A stretch of DNA of 64,000 bases. Source: VAZQ01 sp963817135 (lineage in GTDB: Bacteria > Pseudomonadota > Alphaproteobacteria > Rhizobiales > Xanthobacteraceae). The stretch covers positions 62,001-126,000 of the forward strand of contig CAWFNG010000017.1 of the NCBI GenBank assembly GCA_963817135.1, written 5' to 3'. The position numbers were made by a program, and so were the translations under genes. This document shows positions 25,963 through 35,307 of this stretch, one piece after another. The stretch's first letter is position 1, and every line of letters starts with the position of its first letter. The notes below the pieces were generated by a model that had not been told where the DNA came from, made no database searches, and saw only the letters and a program-made list of their open reading frames with translations.

Positions 25963-26024
25963 CCGCACGGAGCAAACCGGGCACGATTTGCCGTTCTCTC
26001 AGTGTTCGTCGAGCGCAGTCGCCG

Positions 26025-26633
26025 TCAGGCCGCCTCGATGGGCGCAGCCTCGCGCAGGCGCGCCGAAACGTCCTGCAGATTGGGGTTGAGCGAACAAGCT
26101 TCCTCCCAGCTGATCACATTCAATGACCTGACGAACTTGCCGACACCATCGGTCTCGGCGCAGAACAGCCCGAGCTCTATGATCTCTTCGTCAGAGAAGT
26201 GCTCGTGCAATTGCGCGAAAATCTCGTCGGAGTCGATCGCGTGCTCGCCCTTCTTGAAAGCGTCGGCATACCGTAATGCCGCCTTCTCGCGTTCGGAAAA
26301 CTGCGTGCTGCTTTCGTAGTCGAGCAGCTGGGTGACCAGATCCTCGGTGAGGCCCTCGGCCTTGGCCACGTGCGAGCGCACGGTCGAGCAGTAGCCGCAC
26401 TGATGCGCCACGGAGATCTTGATACGACACATCTCCTTGAGCTTGTGCGGCAACACCCCGTGGTACAGCAACTTGTTCCAATATTCGACCCAGGCTGCGC
26501 CTGTCTTGGGATTGCGCAGCATGATGCTTACGACCCGGGGATCGGGCGCGCCGGTGCGTCGGGCCGATTCGATCACCTCGCGATCGCGGGCAGTCTTTTC
26601 AGCTTCATCGATATAGCGGAGCCTCGGCATCAT
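26025..26633 (-). CDS. Carboxymuconolactone decarboxylase / AhpD-like protein
   Basis: 202 residues from the tandem ATG at 26,633/26,630, preceded by AGGGAGAAGC. The AhpD-type redox motif is in MCRIKISVAHQCGYCSTVRS then HVAKAEGL, with the ExxxxxxCxxCxxxxH-like pattern. The rest (LLDYESSTQFSEREKAALRY then ADAFKKG) is the all-helical CMD fold. The active thiol pair suggests alkylhydroperoxidase or related peroxidase activity. It is divergent from a dead LysR gene; a dyad symmetric site lies between them. Confidence 0.85.
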   Translation of the reverse strand: MMPRLRYIDEAEKTARDREVIESARRTGAPDPRVVSIMLRNPKTGAAWVEYWNKLLYHGVLPHKLKEMCRIKISVAHQCGYCSTVRSHVAKAEGLTEDLVTQLLDYESSTQFSEREKAALRYADAFKKGEHAIDSDEIFAQLHEHFSDEEIIELGLFCAETDGVGKFVRSLNVISWEEACSLNPNLQDVSARLREAAPIEAA

Positions 26634-26718
26634 GCTTCTCCCTGTGTGATCGGCGTTCCGATGCGGCCCGCCTGACCACCCAAGATAAAGGCCGCGCAGG
26701 CCTACGTAAAATGCATGT

Positions 26719-26739
26719 TTCGTATCGCCACGATACGAA
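26719..26739. promoter_or_regulatory. Perfect dyad, likely LysR-type operator
   Basis: TTCGTATCG-CCA-CGATACGAA has 9-bp perfect arms. It lies between the minus-strand AhpD-like gene and the divergent LysR remnant, 19 bases before the remnant's ATG. This is the normal place for the operator of a LysR regulator that controls its divergent neighbour. Confidence 0.6.
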
Positions 26740-26757
26740 TATGGTATGGTCGCACGT

Positions 26758-26935
26758 ATGGACCTTCGACTGCTGCACGCCTTCATCCGTATCGCAGAAC
26801 TGGCAGCTTCAGCCGCGCCGCCGAGGCGCTCAATGCGACCCAGCCCACGGTCAGCCGCCAGATCACTGCGCTGGAACGAGAAGTCGGCAATCGGCTGTTC
26901 ATGCGCCATCGGCAAGACGATGGATCTTGCTGAGC
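26758..26935 (+). pseudogene. N-terminal piece of a LysR regulator, frameshifted
   Basis: The ATG at 26,758 opens MDLRLLHAFIRIAELA, the typical LysR first helix. After about 26,805 the expected SFSRAAEALNATQPTVSRQI then TALEREVGNRLFMRHR continues in another frame, because one G seems lost in CTGG-CAGC. After the helix-turn-helix the gene is cut and joined to unrelated sequence. The effector domain is missing. Confidence 0.8.
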
Positions 26936-27205
26936 TGCACGAGAATCTGCCCTCGGGTGATCGGAATTCCGCGTGCGGAGAAATCATGCATGATCTTGTC
27001 GACGACATCGTCGGGCTTTGGATCCATCAGGCCGGCCGCCATCACCTCCAGCGCGTATATGGCACGGCTCTCCTCTGGCAAGCCGAGCTGTGTGCCGGCC
27101 CAGAGGCTATCGGATCGATAGACGAAGAGCATTGGAACGATGTGCCCGTCAGTGACTATAATCCCCGCAGGCGTTGGCGCTATCCGCCATCCCGTGCCTG
27201 CGTAA
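26899..27205 (-). pseudogene. Unidentified open frame, probably a gene fragment
   Basis: The minus-strand frame is open from just after a TAG near 27,207 and reads GTGWRIAPTPAGIIVTDGHI, VPMLFVYRSDSLWAGTQLGL, PEESRAIYALEVMAAGLMDP and KPDDVVDKIMHDFSARGIPI. It looks like real protein but begins without a good start codon (ATG only at 27,132) and ends in the LysR remnant. I do not recognise the family. The junction with the LysR piece points to a past rearrangement. Confidence 0.35.
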
Positions 27206-27354
27206 CGCTATGGAAGTCATAATGAAAGTTCGTATCTCTGCGCGTTTGCCAATTTTGTGTTCCGAATGAAGCGGACTTTGGCTGCGCGCCGTTTGAACTC
27301 CTTGAGGGAATCTGTGCGCCCTCAGTCCACCAGACGAGGTGAACCAGATCTGTC

Positions 27355-28059
27355 ATGAACTCGCCGCAGCTTGCCGCACTCGCAGATGAATTTGCAAAGT
27401 GTCGCGACTTGGATGCACCCCTCAGCGAGCGCCTCGATGCTTATTCGAGCGCCGTGCGCAAGTTCGTTCCTTCCTATGCCGATGCAGTGGACCGATTGGT
27501 CGCGCGACTATCGGGCAATGGTGCTGGCGCGAGCGCTCCGCAGCCAGGCGAATTGATGCCAGGTTTCGTCCTGCCGGACGAGACCGGACGCTTGACGAGT
27601 TTCGATTCTCTCCTGCGAAATGGTCCTATCGCGATCACGTTCCACCGCGGACACTGGTGTCCCTGGTGCCGCATCAGCGCTGCCGCGCTTGCGAAGGTTA
27701 ACAATGAAATCATCGACACGGGCGGACAGGTGGCGGCCGTTATGCCCGAGCGGCAAGCGTTCGCGCAGGAATTCAAGAGAAATACCGCATCGCCGTTTCC
27801 CGTCTTTACAGACGTAGATAACGGATATGCATTGTCGTTGAACCTGGCCATTTGGATTGGCCCGGACCTGCAAGGTCTCCTGTCCTCATTCGGTCGGCTG
27901 CTGCCCGAATACCAGGGCAATGATGCTTGGGTATTGCCGATCCCTGCAACGTTCGTGGTCGGACGCGACCGTCGCATCAGTGCGCGCTTTGTCGACCCTG
28001 ATTTTCGCCAGCGGATGTCGGTCGAAGAATTGATTGCGGCGCTCCAGACTGCGCCTTGA
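27355..28059 (+). CDS. Peroxiredoxin-like AhpC/TSA protein with CPWC, paralog 1
   Basis: 234 residues. A helical N-terminal region of about 65 residues precedes a thioredoxin-fold domain: PGELMPGFVLPDETGRLTSF, then ITFHRGHWCPWCRISAAALA with the active CxxC, and FPVFTDVDNGYALSLNLAIW. The C-terminal PIPATFVVGRDRRISARFVD is typical of AhpC/TSA redoxins. It should reduce peroxides or act as a thiol oxidoreductase in the cytoplasm; there is no signal peptide. The paralog at 29,771 shares the whole layout, with CPYC in place of CPWC. Confidence 0.88.
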   Translation: MNSPQLAALADEFAKCRDLDAPLSERLDAYSSAVRKFVPSYADAVDRLVARLSGNGAGASAPQPGELMPGFVLPDETGRLTSFDSLLRNGPIAITFHRGHWCPWCRISAAALAKVNNEIIDTGGQVAAVMPERQAFAQEFKRNTASPFPVFTDVDNGYALSLNLAIWIGPDLQGLLSSFGRLLPEYQGNDAWVLPIPATFVVGRDRRISARFVDPDFRQRMSVEELIAALQTAP

Positions 28060-28289
28060 AGCCGACGAGCGGCTCCGCGCTGCTCGCTGTGGATCGTGCG
28101 GCCTTGAAGTGCGGCGGGCACGCATAGCAAGCGGCTATCGGCTCGATAGCCAATCGATATTTTCACAATTGACTCCGCCGTTGTTCACTGCCGGCAGATG
28201 TTGCTGCTCGATGACGCAAAGGTTGTCGTCGGTATTCAGCAAGCCGCATGAGTCCTATGAGATCAATACAAAGAGAGGCGAAGCCTAAA

Positions 28290-29682
28290 ATGACTTTCAA
28301 CCGTGCCGCTTCCCCGCGCGTCGTGATTATTGGAGCAGGATTCGGCGGACTTTCGGCCGCCAAGCAACTGGCGCGAGCGCCCTTCGACGTCACCGTCGTT
28401 GATCGTCACAATTACCATCTGTTCCAACCGCTGCTCTATCAGGTCGCGACCGCTGGCCTGTCGCCCGGCGATATCGCCTCGCCGATTCGCGGCATTCTCG
28501 GTCGGCAGAAAAACGCCAATGTGATCCTGGCGAAGGTCTCTGGCATCGATACCGCGTGCAAGAAGGTTATTGCGGAAGGACGCCTCATTCCGTTCGATTA
28601 TCTCATTGTCGCCACCGGGGCCGAGCACGCCTATTTCGGGCATGATTGGTCGTTCTACGCGCCCGGTTTAAAGACGATCGACGATGCCACCTATCTGCGC
28701 CGAAGGATCCTGCTCGCATTTGAGCGCGCCGAGACCGAGTCGGACGCTGACGAGCGACGTCGTCTCTTGAATTTCGTTGTGGTCGGCGGCGGTCCGACCG
28801 GCGTCGAGATGGCGGGCGCGATCGCCGAATTGGCGAAACGCGCGTTGGCCTCCGACTTCCGCTCCATCGATCCGCGAAGCGCGCGGATCGTACTGATCGA
28901 AGTCCGGGCCACGGCTGCTGAGCCCATTCGATCCCGCGCTGTCGGAGGCGGCACTGCGTTCGCTGGAGCAGCTCGGCGTGGAAGTCCGGCTTGGGACCGG
29001 CGTCACTGATTGCGATTGCTCAGGCGTTTCGCTCGGTCAACAGCGCCTGCAAACTCGCACGATTATTTGGGCCGCCGGCGTCAAAGCCTCCCCGGTGGCC
29101 GAATGGCTCGCCGTCGACAGTGATCGTGCCGGCCGCGTGAAAGTGCAAGCCGATCTTTCGGTGCCGGGTCATCCGAACATTTTTGTGATCGGCGATGCCG
29201 CTGCTGCGACCGGCCCCGACGGCAAGCTGCTGCCCGGCGTCGCGCCGGTCGCGAAGCAGCAGGGATGCTATGTCGCAAGCGTGGTGACGGCGCGTGCCCA
29301 GGGCAAGACGCTGCCGGCGTTTCGCTATCGCGACTTCGGGTCCATGGCCACGATCGGCCGCAAGCGCGCGGTCGCGCAGCTCAGGGCGTTCAAAGTCTCG
29401 GGGCTGCCGGCCTGGCTCCTATGGAGCCTCGCGCACGTTTATTTTCTGATCGGATTCCGCAATCGTCTGGCGGTCGTTATGAATTGGGGCTGGAATTATG
29501 TTACGTTTCAGCGTGGTACCCGATTGATCACCGGCATCTCCGGCTCACGCGTCGAAGACGTGACGCCCGTCGTGATGATGGAACCGCCGACGTCGGCCGA
29601 CGTCGGCGATCCGCTCGGCGGTCGAGGGCTCGTCCCATTGCGAGTGGAGCCCCAACGTCGACAGAGTCCGCAGCATGCGTGA
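28290..29682 (+). pseudogene. ndh: Type II NADH dehydrogenase (NDH-2), one frameshift
   Basis: The ATG at 28,290 with GAGAGGCG before it opens an FAD/NAD(P)-dependent oxidoreductase: VVIIGAGFGGLSAAKQLARA, NYHLFQPLLYQVATAGLSPG, NFVVVGGGPTGVEMAGAIAE. After ARIVLIE (near 28,905) the expected GPRLLSPFDPALSEAALRSL then EQLGVEVRLG lies in another frame, which continues through NIFVIGDAAAATGPDGKLLP to the membrane-binding end. The whole span is one base off a multiple of three. If the frameshift is real the enzyme is lost; if it is a sequencing error this is an intact NDH-2 that oxidises NADH with quinone. Confidence 0.85.
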
Positions 29683-29770
29683 CATGGCAAATTCTGATAA
29701 CATTAATCGGGAAACCAGCCGCCGGGATGATCCCTTAGCTGCGGCCATCGCCCGCTCCCTGGAGCCTTGA

Positions 29771-30478
29771 ATGACGTCAAAACCACTGGCGCAGGCTCTC
29801 GAAGAAGCCTTTCAGCATTGTTGCGATATGGATGCATCACTGAGCGAGAGGCTTGATAGCCTTGCCCGGTCGGTGCGCACATTGAGCCCACCCTTTGCCG
29901 ATGCTGTGGATCGTTTGGTGACGCGGCTTCAACAAAGTGGCGCCGGGAAAACTGCCCCACAACCCGGCGAGTCGATGCCGCCGTTTTTTCTGCCCGATGA
30001 GGCGGGACGCATGGTCAGTCTTAACGAGCTGCTCAGCAAAGGACCTGTAGCCGTCACGTTCCACCGCGGGCACTGGTGTCCTTACTGTCGTCTGAATACC
30101 AGCGCTTTGGCACAGGCTCAGAAGGAAATAGAGGGCGAAGGCAGCCAGATCGTCGCGATCATGCCCGACCGGCAACAATTCGCTGAAGAGTTCAAATCCG
30201 AATTCAAAGCGCGATTTCCAATTCTGACGGATATGGATAACGGTTATGCGCTTTCCTTGAATCTGGTAGTTTGGGTCGGTGCGGAAATGCAGCGGATGAT
30301 TTCAGCGGCCGGTTGGGATATCCCGAAATACCAAGGCAATGCCTCCTGGACGCTTCCCATCCCGGCTACTTTTGTCGTGGGCAAGGATGGAAAGGTCAAG
30401 GCGCGCTTCGTCGATCCCGACTATCGCAAGCGCATGGCGATCGAAGGCATGATCGCAGCGCTGAGAAACGCACGTTAG
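29771..30478 (+). CDS. Peroxiredoxin-like AhpC/TSA protein with CPYC, paralog 2
   Basis: 235 residues, colinear with the protein at 27,355. The CxxC is in VTFHRGHWCPYCRLNTSALA. Other shared parts are PGESMPPFFLPDEAGRMVSL, FPILTDMDNGYALSLNLVVW and LPIPATFVVGKDGKVKARFV. The helical N-terminus (CCDMDASLSERLDSLARSVR) is also conserved. The two paralogs flank NDH-2 in the same direction, so they look like a duplicated redox gene with the dehydrogenase between. Cytoplasmic, no signal peptide. Confidence 0.88.
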   Translation: MTSKPLAQALEEAFQHCCDMDASLSERLDSLARSVRTLSPPFADAVDRLVTRLQQSGAGKTAPQPGESMPPFFLPDEAGRMVSLNELLSKGPVAVTFHRGHWCPYCRLNTSALAQAQKEIEGEGSQIVAIMPDRQQFAEEFKSEFKARFPILTDMDNGYALSLNLVVWVGAEMQRMISAAGWDIPKYQGNASWTLPIPATFVVGKDGKVKARFVDPDYRKRMAIEGMIAALRNAR

Positions 30479-30490
30479 ACCGAGACAGCT

Positions 30491-31375
30491 TTAGTTGTAG
30501 CGCGACCAATCCGCCGCGCGCAGCATTTTAAAAATGGCCGACGCCACCGCAGTTCGCTCGCGGCCCGCCACGCCATAGAGATAGATTGTGCGGTGAAACT
30601 CGACGCCATTGACCGCAGCCTGCTTCAAGGTCTCGGGACACCGCATGCTGCGCGGAACAAACGCGACGCCGAAATCGGATTCGAGCAGCGTGATCAAATC
30701 CCATTCTGAGCTCGCCTCGTGGCCTTGATCGACGCCGAGATTGTGGCTGCGAATAAGCGATGTAGCCTGCTCGAAGTGCTCGCAATAGGTGCGCCGCAAC
30801 CACCGCTCCTGGCGCAGTTCATCGACATCTATTGCAGGATGCGATGCGAGGGGATGCTTGGCGTTGAGCATCAGCCTGAACTCTTCGGTGAAGAGAGGCC
30901 AGCGATCGAGACGTTCCCAGCCCTCGCCCAGGTCGGCGGCAATTGCAAGCTCGGCCCCGCCCCCTTTGAGAAGCTCGACGATTTCCGGCGCCGTCGCGCG
31001 TAGCAATTTCACCTCGAGCCGGTTGAAAAGCCGATTGAGCTCGGACAGATGCGACGTCACCAGCTCCAGATTGATCGTGTGTGAAAGGACAAGCTTGAGC
31101 GCCCCGATTTCACCGCTCTTGACGGCGGAAGCAAGCGATCTTGCCCCGAGCGCGCTCTCGTAGCATTGCTTGAGCAACGGATACATGCGCTCGGCAAGCT
31201 CGGTCAGCTGGACCTGCGGCCGCTCGCGCCGGAAAAGGTCGCCCCCGAGCTCTCCTTCGAGCTGCTTGATGGCACGAGTCAGCGACGGCTGGGTCACGTT
31301 GCACTTCTCAGCGGCTTTGGTGAAATTCAGCTCGCTGACCGTTGCCAGAAAATATCTGACTTGGTGCATCTCCAT
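30491..31375 (-). CDS. LysR-family transcriptional regulator
   Basis: 294 residues. The N-terminal winged helix-turn-helix is MEMHQVRYFLATVSELNFTK then AAEKCNVTQPSLTRAIKQLE. The C-terminal 200 residues form the effector-binding domain (LKLVLSHTINLELVTSHLSE to RTIYLYGVAGRERT). It is convergent with the redoxin gene and divergent from the patatin-like gene, which is its most likely target; the 117 bases between hold the shared promoter region. Effector unknown. Confidence 0.92.
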   Translation of the reverse strand: MEMHQVRYFLATVSELNFTKAAEKCNVTQPSLTRAIKQLEGELGGDLFRRERPQVQLTELAERMYPLLKQCYESALGARSLASAVKSGEIGALKLVLSHTINLELVTSHLSELNRLFNRLEVKLLRATAPEIVELLKGGGAELAIAADLGEGWERLDRWPLFTEEFRLMLNAKHPLASHPAIDVDELRQERWLRRTYCEHFEQATSLIRSHNLGVDQGHEASSEWDLITLLESDFGVAFVPRSMRCPETLKQAAVNGVEFHRTIYLYGVAGRERTAVASAIFKMLRAADWSRYN

Positions 31376-31492
31376 AGCAGAATGCTATCGATCCATTAGC
31401 CGTTTGGCATTGGAGTTTGCGGATTGTGCGGCATAGACATTACGCAAGACAGTGTCCTTCACGTCCGGCACTTCACCTCAAACGAGGAATTT

Positions 31493-32689
31493 ATGGGCCA
31501 TGAACATCGCCATCAAGCCGGAGAATATCACCAGCCGGGACGCGTTTGCAGACAAAGTGTCGCCGGTGGGGACTCCGCAGCGAAGCAACGCCCCGTCGTC
31601 CTCGTTTTTCAAGGCGGGGGCGCGCTGGGCGCGTACCAGGCCGGCGTTTACCAGGCGTTTCACGAAGCGCAAATCGAGCCGGACTGGATCATCGGCACGT
31701 CCATCGGCGCCATCAATGCGAGCCTCATTGCCGGCAATGAGCGCGAAGATCGTCTCGACCGGCTGGAGGAATTCTGGCGCCGGATGCGGCGCAAGGAGTT
31801 TTGGGGTCTCTCGACTTGGCCCGGGCTGTCCGACACCACGGCCTATTGGTCCACGTTGCTCGGCGGTATTCCGGGCTTCTTCGAGCCTAATCCGCTCGCG
31901 TTTCTAGGCGCGCACTATCCCTTGGGAAGGGACAATGCCGGGTTCTACTCGACCGCACCGCTGGAGAAGACGCTGACCGAGCTTGTCGACTTTGCGCTCG
32001 TAAAGCGCTGCATGCCGCGCCTCACGGTCGGTGCCGCGCATGTGCGATCCAGCCAGATGCGCTACTTCGACAGCCGCGAGACGGCGATATCGGCCCGGCA
32101 TGTGATGGCGTCCGGCGCGCTGCCGCCGGCATTCCCGGCCGTTCGCATCGATGGCGAGCTTTATTGGGACGGCGGCATTCTTTCCAATACGCCGACCGAG
32201 GCGATCTTCGACGACAATCCGCGCCGAAACTGCCTGATCTTCGCCGTGCATATGTGGGATCCGATGGGGGCCGAACCGGAAACCATCTGGGAGGTGCTCC
32301 ACCGTCAAAAGGACATCCAATATTCGAGCCGGGTTGCAAACCAGATTGCGAAGCAGCGCCAGGTGCATAAGCTGCGCCACGTCGTCTCGGAGCTGGTCAA
32401 ATTCATACCGGAGGAGAAACGCAACCATCCGGTCGTCAAGGACTTGGCCGAATATGGCTGCCGGACGCAGATGCACGTCGTACGACTTCTGGCTCCGCGG
32501 CTCGTCAATGAGAATCACACCAAGGATATCGACTTCAGCCCCACTGGCATTCGTCTGCGCTGGGAAGCAGGCTATGCCGACACGGCCCGCGCGCTGCAAC
32601 GGGCGGCGTGGGACGACGATGATTGCGATCCACTCGAAGGTGTCATTCTGCACGAGGCGATGCCTGACGCCGTCGAGGCAACGAAATAG
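31493..32689 (+). CDS. Patatin-like phospholipase with DUF3734 tail
   Basis: About 398 residues. The oxyanion-hole loop is VVLVFQGGGALGAYQAGVYQ, the nucleophile serine is in IIGTSIGAINASLIAG (GxSxG), and the catalytic Asp is in GELYWDGGILSNTP. The C-terminal region (KDIQYSSRVANQIAKQRQVH then VIRLRWEAGYAD-like sequence) fits DUF3734. ACGAGGAATTT precedes the ATG at 31,493. However, another frame from the ATG at 31,500 encodes MNIAIKPENITSRDAFADKV then SPVG, which looks more like a native N-terminus. A frameshift near 31,585 is therefore possible. Likely a lipase acting on membrane lipids or storage-polymer surfaces. Confidence 0.87.
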   Translation: MGHEHRHQAGEYHQPGRVCRQSVAGGDSAAKQRPVVLVFQGGGALGAYQAGVYQAFHEAQIEPDWIIGTSIGAINASLIAGNEREDRLDRLEEFWRRMRRKEFWGLSTWPGLSDTTAYWSTLLGGIPGFFEPNPLAFLGAHYPLGRDNAGFYSTAPLEKTLTELVDFALVKRCMPRLTVGAAHVRSSQMRYFDSRETAISARHVMASGALPPAFPAVRIDGELYWDGGILSNTPTEAIFDDNPRRNCLIFAVHMWDPMGAEPETIWEVLHRQKDIQYSSRVANQIAKQRQVHKLRHVVSELVKFIPEEKRNHPVVKDLAEYGCRTQMHVVRLLAPRLVNENHTKDIDFSPTGIRLRWEAGYADTARALQRAAWDDDDCDPLEGVILHEAMPDAVEATK

Positions 32690-32741
32690 TGCCTCCCAGC
32701 GGCGCATTGCCTGCGTTATCGCTTGCCTAGCCGCGAGGGTA

Positions 32742-33518
32742 CTAATGCATCATCTTGCCGCCATCGACGTTGATCGTCTGGCCGGTCATAAAGTCGCTTG
32801 CCGATGCCGACAGAAACATGACCGCGCCAACGAGGTCGTCCGGCACTTGCGCGCGCGCGATGGCGCGGCCTTCGATGCGCGCCTGCAGATATTCCGGCGC
32901 GGATGAGCCGACTTGCGTGTCGCTCATGGTGTTGCCTGGGGTGACGGCGTTCACCGTGATGCCCCAAGGACCGACCTCGCGCGCGAGTGCTCGGGTAAAC
33001 CCGATCACCCCGGCCTTCGATGTGGTGTAGTGAAGCCGATTGGGGGTGCCTTCCCACACGCGGCTCGACGAGATGTTGACGATCTTGCCGCGCCCTTTCG
33101 ACCGCATGACCGGAACGAAGGCGCGGCAGCACAGGAACATGCCGCGCAGGTTGACTGCCATGACGCGGTCCCATTCCTCGACCGGGATTTCCAGCCACGA
33201 CCGGCGCGGCAACGCGCTCATCAGCGATGCGTTGTTGATGAGCACGTCGACGGTGCCGTAACGATTGAGCACCGCGCTCGCCAGGGATTCAACCGATCCC
33301 TTCTCTGCGATATCGACGGCGATCGCGAGCGCCTCGTGCCCCTCCGCCTTGATCCCAGCCGCGACTGCCTCCGCCGCCGAGCCATCGATATCGGCTGCAA
33401 CGACGTGGGCGCCGGCGCGGGCGAATTCCTGCGCGTAGATCTTGCCGATTCCTTTGCCGCCGCCGGTGATGACGACGACTTTGTCAGCAAGCTCGAATCG
33501 GTTGTGGCGCGCCGTCAT
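32742..33518 (-). CDS. SDR-family oxidoreductase
   Basis: 258 residues of a classical short-chain dehydrogenase. The cofactor loop is VVVITGGGKGIGKIYAQEFA, followed by NNASLMSALPRRSW, the catalytic Ser in IVNISSSRVWEGTP, and YTTSK for the Tyr-Lys pair. VVAADIDGSAAEA after the second strand suggests NAD(H) preference through the Asp. The end GQTINVDGGKMMH is standard. It is the last gene of the hydantoinase/ABC operon, 11 bases after the binding-protein stop, so it may process the imported compound. Confidence 0.92.
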   Translation of the reverse strand: MTARHNRFELADKVVVITGGGKGIGKIYAQEFARAGAHVVAADIDGSAAEAVAAGIKAEGHEALAIAVDIAEKGSVESLASAVLNRYGTVDVLINNASLMSALPRRSWLEIPVEEWDRVMAVNLRGMFLCCRAFVPVMRSKGRGKIVNISSSRVWEGTPNRLHYTTSKAGVIGFTRALAREVGPWGITVNAVTPGNTMSDTQVGSSAPEYLQARIEGRAIARAQVPDDLVGAVMFLSASASDFMTGQTINVDGGKMMH

Positions 33519-33529
33519 GGTCGCTCCGT

Positions 33530-34531
33530 TCAGTTGACGCCGTATTGCTTCTGCATCGCAGCAAGGAAGCCTTCGCGCTTAAGCCTGTCGATCAAGCCCA
33601 CATCGAGATAGTCCTCGACCCTGTCGCTGCCGATCGGCTGGTTGATGGCCTTGAGCTGCGCAATGACGTTTGCCGCGCTCTCCGTCGAGGGCGTGAGATC
33701 GCGCGAGGTCATGTTCAAATAGTCGCGATAGGTCGCGTCGATGATCTTCGGGTCGCTCGCTTTCAGGCGCCTGGCGATGATTTCCTTCGCCCACTTTTCG
33801 TCGCCGAAGCCCCGATAGGCGCCTTCGATATAGGCCTTCAGGAAGCGGAGAACGTGCTCCGGGTGCTCGCTGACATAGCTGCGCGCCATCACCACGGCAT
33901 CGAACACCCACGGCGTCTTCTGCGCGGCAAGGTCGGCAACGACAAAAAATCCTTTCTCGCGTGCGGCGGTTGTCGCGGGCTCAAGGAGCGGCGCCGCATC
34001 GATGCGCCCCGCCACCATCGCCCCGAAGCGCTGCGTCGTCCCGCCGATCTGCGTGATGGTGACGTCGTCGCGGGTCAGGCCGAGCTTCCTGAGCAGGAGG
34101 CTGATGGCGATGTCGGTCTCCGAGCCGAAGGTGCTGATGCCCAGCGTCGCCCCTTTCTGTAGCGGTGGGTCGGTGCGCCTGGTCGAAAAAACCGTGAACG
34201 GCATCACGTTGGTGCTCGCGGCGACGAGCCGCAGGTCGGCGCCTTTGAGGTTGGCGAGGACCGCGGGCGCGAGACCGACATGCATGGCCTGTATTTCGCC
34301 CGACAAGAGAACCTGAATGCCGCGCGTGCCGCCTTCGGCATTGATGATCTCGCCTTTGAGGCCGTACTTCTCATAAAGGCCGCCGGCCTCGGCGAAATAG
34401 ACCGGCAGGATGGTCGATACCGGCGCGGAGATGCCGATCTTGAAGGGGATGAGGTCGTCCGCGCGGGCCCTGCACGTCGCAAAGGCCAACGCCGTCAGCG
34501 CCAGAGCGGCGGTCCGCCGCGTCATAAGCAT
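33530..34531 (-). CDS. ABC transporter substrate-binding protein, NitT/TauT (NMT1-like)
   Basis: 333 residues from the ATG at 34,531, preceded by AGGAGGAATACA. Signal peptide MLMTRRTAALALTALAFATC then RARA. The mature start LIPFKIGISAPVSTILPVYF then AEAGGLYEKYGLKGEIINAE is the NMT1/SsuA-like fold that binds small sulfonates, nitrate, thiamine precursors or aromatic acids. Its start overlaps the end of the ATPase gene by ten bases, which shows co-transcription and coupling. Ligand unknown; the hydantoinase genes upstream suggest a cyclic amide or ureide. Confidence 0.9.
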   Translation of the reverse strand: MLMTRRTAALALTALAFATCRARADDLIPFKIGISAPVSTILPVYFAEAGGLYEKYGLKGEIINAEGGTRGIQVLLSGEIQAMHVGLAPAVLANLKGADLRLVAASTNVMPFTVFSTRRTDPPLQKGATLGISTFGSETDIAISLLLRKLGLTRDDVTITQIGGTTQRFGAMVAGRIDAAPLLEPATTAAREKGFFVVADLAAQKTPWVFDAVVMARSYVSEHPEHVLRFLKAYIEGAYRGFGDEKWAKEIIARRLKASDPKIIDATYRDYLNMTSRDLTPSTESAANVIAQLKAINQPIGSDRVEDYLDVGLIDRLKREGFLAAMQKQYGVN

Positions 34532-35307
34532 TGTATTCCTCCTATGTCGTCGTGGATCAGGCTCCATATGCGGTCTTCGAGGGCGTGGAATCGCGCCTCC
34601 CGCTTCAAATGCAGCGCGCGCGGGCGCGCGATGCCGACCGGGATGCTTTCCTTGACGCGGCCGGGGCGGGCGGAGAATACAATGACGCGGTCCGACAGGA
34701 AGATCGCCTCATCGATCTGGTGGGTGACAAAGAGCACGGTTTTCCCGGCCTCCTTCCAGATGCGCAACAGCTCCACCTGCATGCCCTCCCGGGTCTGTGC
34801 ATCGAGCGAGGCGAAGGGCTCGTCCATGAGCAGGATTTTCGGGTCGATCACCAGCGCGCGGGCAAGATTGACGCGCTGCTGCATGCCGCCTGAAAGTTCA
34901 TACGGGTAGTTATGCTCGAACCCGGAAAGCCCGACCATGGCGATGAAATGCCGGGCCCGTTCGTGCGCTTCCCTGCGCGCGACCCCGATGCATTCCAGAC
35001 CATACAGCACGTTCTTCAGCACGGTTCGCCACGGCAGCAACGAGGCGTCCTGAAACACTACCGCGCGATCAGGGCCAGGCCGCGTCACTTCGACGCCGTC
35101 CACGAGGATACGCCCTGTGGTCGCCGGCAGGAGGCCGTCGACGACCGAGAGGAAGGTCGTCTTGCCGCAGCCCGAGGGCCCGACAATGGAGACGAACTCG
35201 CCGTCGCCGATGTCGAGATCGATGCGGTCGAGCGCCAGCAGCCGGCCGCCGGTCCGCGGCTGCGGATATTCGAGCGACACATCGCGGGCTTCGAGCTTCA
35301 CCATCAC
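34522..35307 (-). CDS. ABC transporter ATP-binding protein, NitT/TauT type
   Basis: 261 residues. Walker A is IVGPSGCGKTTFLSVVDGLL, the Q-loop is AVVFQDASLLPWRTVLKNVL, the signature is YPYELSGGMQQRVNLARALV, Walker B is ILLMDEPFASLDAQTREGMQ, and the switch histidine is in VLFVTHQIDEA. The LLPWRT after the Q-loop is typical of the TauB/SsuB group. It energises uptake at the inner membrane. The GTG start at 35,307 (ATG at 35,304) overlaps the permease stop. Confidence 0.95.
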   Translation of the reverse strand: MMVKLEARDVSLEYPQPRTGGRLLALDRIDLDIGDGEFVSIVGPSGCGKTTFLSVVDGLLPATTGRILVDGVEVTRPGPDRAVVFQDASLLPWRTVLKNVLYGLECIGVARREAHERARHFIAMVGLSGFEHNYPYELSGGMQQRVNLARALVIDPKILLMDEPFASLDAQTREGMQVELLRIWKEAGKTVLFVTHQIDEAIFLSDRVIVFSARPGRVKESIPVGIARPRALHLKREARFHALEDRIWSLIHDDIGGIQCL

